Positions 5,078 to 5,278 of a DNA stretch of 5,278 bases are shown here, piece after piece (within the stretch, counting starts at the first letter, position 1; the number at the start of each line of letters is the position of its first letter). The stretch covers positions 1 to 5,278 of the forward strand of contig CAZTRC010000032.1 of assembly GCA_964615845.1 (NCBI GenBank), written 5' to 3'. A model generated the notes under the pieces. The model saw only the letters and a program-made list of their open reading frames with translations, was not told where the DNA came from and ran no database searches. The translations under genes were made by a program, and so were the position numbers. This DNA comes from CAYRQF01 sp964615845. Its GTDB lineage: Bacteria; Patescibacteriota; Minisyncoccia; Phycocordibacterales; CSBR16-119.

Positions 5078-5278
5078 ATCATTAGCCAAAAGAATACGCG
5101 TCACCAAGAGCGGCAAGCTGAAAGCCAGAAAGCCGGGCTTTAACCATTTCAATGCCAAACAGCGCCGAGTCAAACAACTCCAAGGCCGAGTGCCGGTAGA
5201 TTTCGTGCTCTCCAACAAATTGCGCGGACGATTCTTCCCTCACGTTAATACTAGAGTTCGAAAGGCGAAAGTTACAAC
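5064..5278 (+). CDS. rpmI: 50S ribosomal protein L35, 3' end beyond window
   Basis: L35 is a small basic 23S rRNA-binding protein. From the ATG at 5064 the frame stays open to the window edge, giving 71 residues so far. The N-terminal half fits L35: KSLAKRIRVTKSGKLKARKP (5-24), then NHFNAKQRRVKQLQG (27-41), matching the family pattern of an AKR...TKSGKLK core followed by a basic HxxxxK segment. The start lies inside the last codons of infC in another frame (14-nt overlap), which is consistent with the conserved infC-rpmI-rplT order and implies translational coupling. Standard L35 has about 64-66 residues. This one is already longer, with a basic C-terminus (NKLRGRFFPHVNTRVRKAK). AAGAAG lies about 9 bases upstream but is a poor Shine-Dalgarno. 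I identify it by N-terminal similarity and context. Confidence 0.85.
   Translation, partial: MKSNKSLAKRIRVTKSGKLKARKPGFNHFNAKQRRVKQLQGRVPVDFVLSNKLRGRFFPHVNTRVRKAKVT

Noticed and set aside
1..5278. Alternative genetic code (TGA as Gly, as in Gracilibacteria)
   Set aside because: No in-frame TGA occurs in any of the eight genes; all six visible stops are TAA, so standard code 11 explains everything, though the window cannot exclude recoding.

Overview
This window is a core translation-gene region, probably from a member of the Candidate Phyla Radiation (Patescibacteria, most likely the Parcubacteria side). The reasons are indirect. L2 has the short MKKYKPTSAGRRGM-type N-terminus that I associate with that group. 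S10 and L23 carry lysine-rich N-terminal tails. L3 has a shortened Gly/Arg-rich central loop. No start codon has a Shine-Dalgarno sequence in front of it, and all six visible stop codons are TAA. Base composition looks close to 50% GC in genes, and intergenic stretches are more AT-rich. Phylum-level placement is inference and would need a tree.

Layout: the left 4.25 kb is one minus-strand operon. Read in its own direction (right to left) it is tuf (EF-Tu), rpsJ (S10), rplC (L3), rplD (L4), rplW (L23) and rplB (L2). This is the start of the classical S10 ribosomal protein cluster with tuf directly in front. rplB runs to the left edge and is cut inside its stop codon. The right end is a plus-strand operon, infC (IF3, TTG start) then rpmI (L35), overlapping by 14 nt. 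rpmI runs off the right edge, and rplT would be expected next. Both ends are therefore slightly open.

Between the two operons lies a 304-bp divergent intergenic region (4246-4549). It holds a recognisable sigma70-type promoter facing each way, a leader of about 160 nt for tuf with two predicted hairpins, a 12-bp direct repeat and an inverted repeat of TTCCAATAA. The only other notable gap is the 84 bp between rpsJ and rplC, which holds a strong 31-nt hairpin. Its core is near-identical to the hairpin in the tuf leader.

The genes work together in translation. EF-Tu delivers aminoacyl-tRNA, IF3 controls start-site selection and subunit joining, and S10, L2, L3, L4, L23 and L35 are ribosome parts. 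I found no mobile element, CRISPR array, tRNA, rRNA or defence system. No new system is evident. The signals worth a second look are regulatory: the repeated hairpin, the CCAATAA motif at starts, the SD-less starts and the non-AUG infC start.
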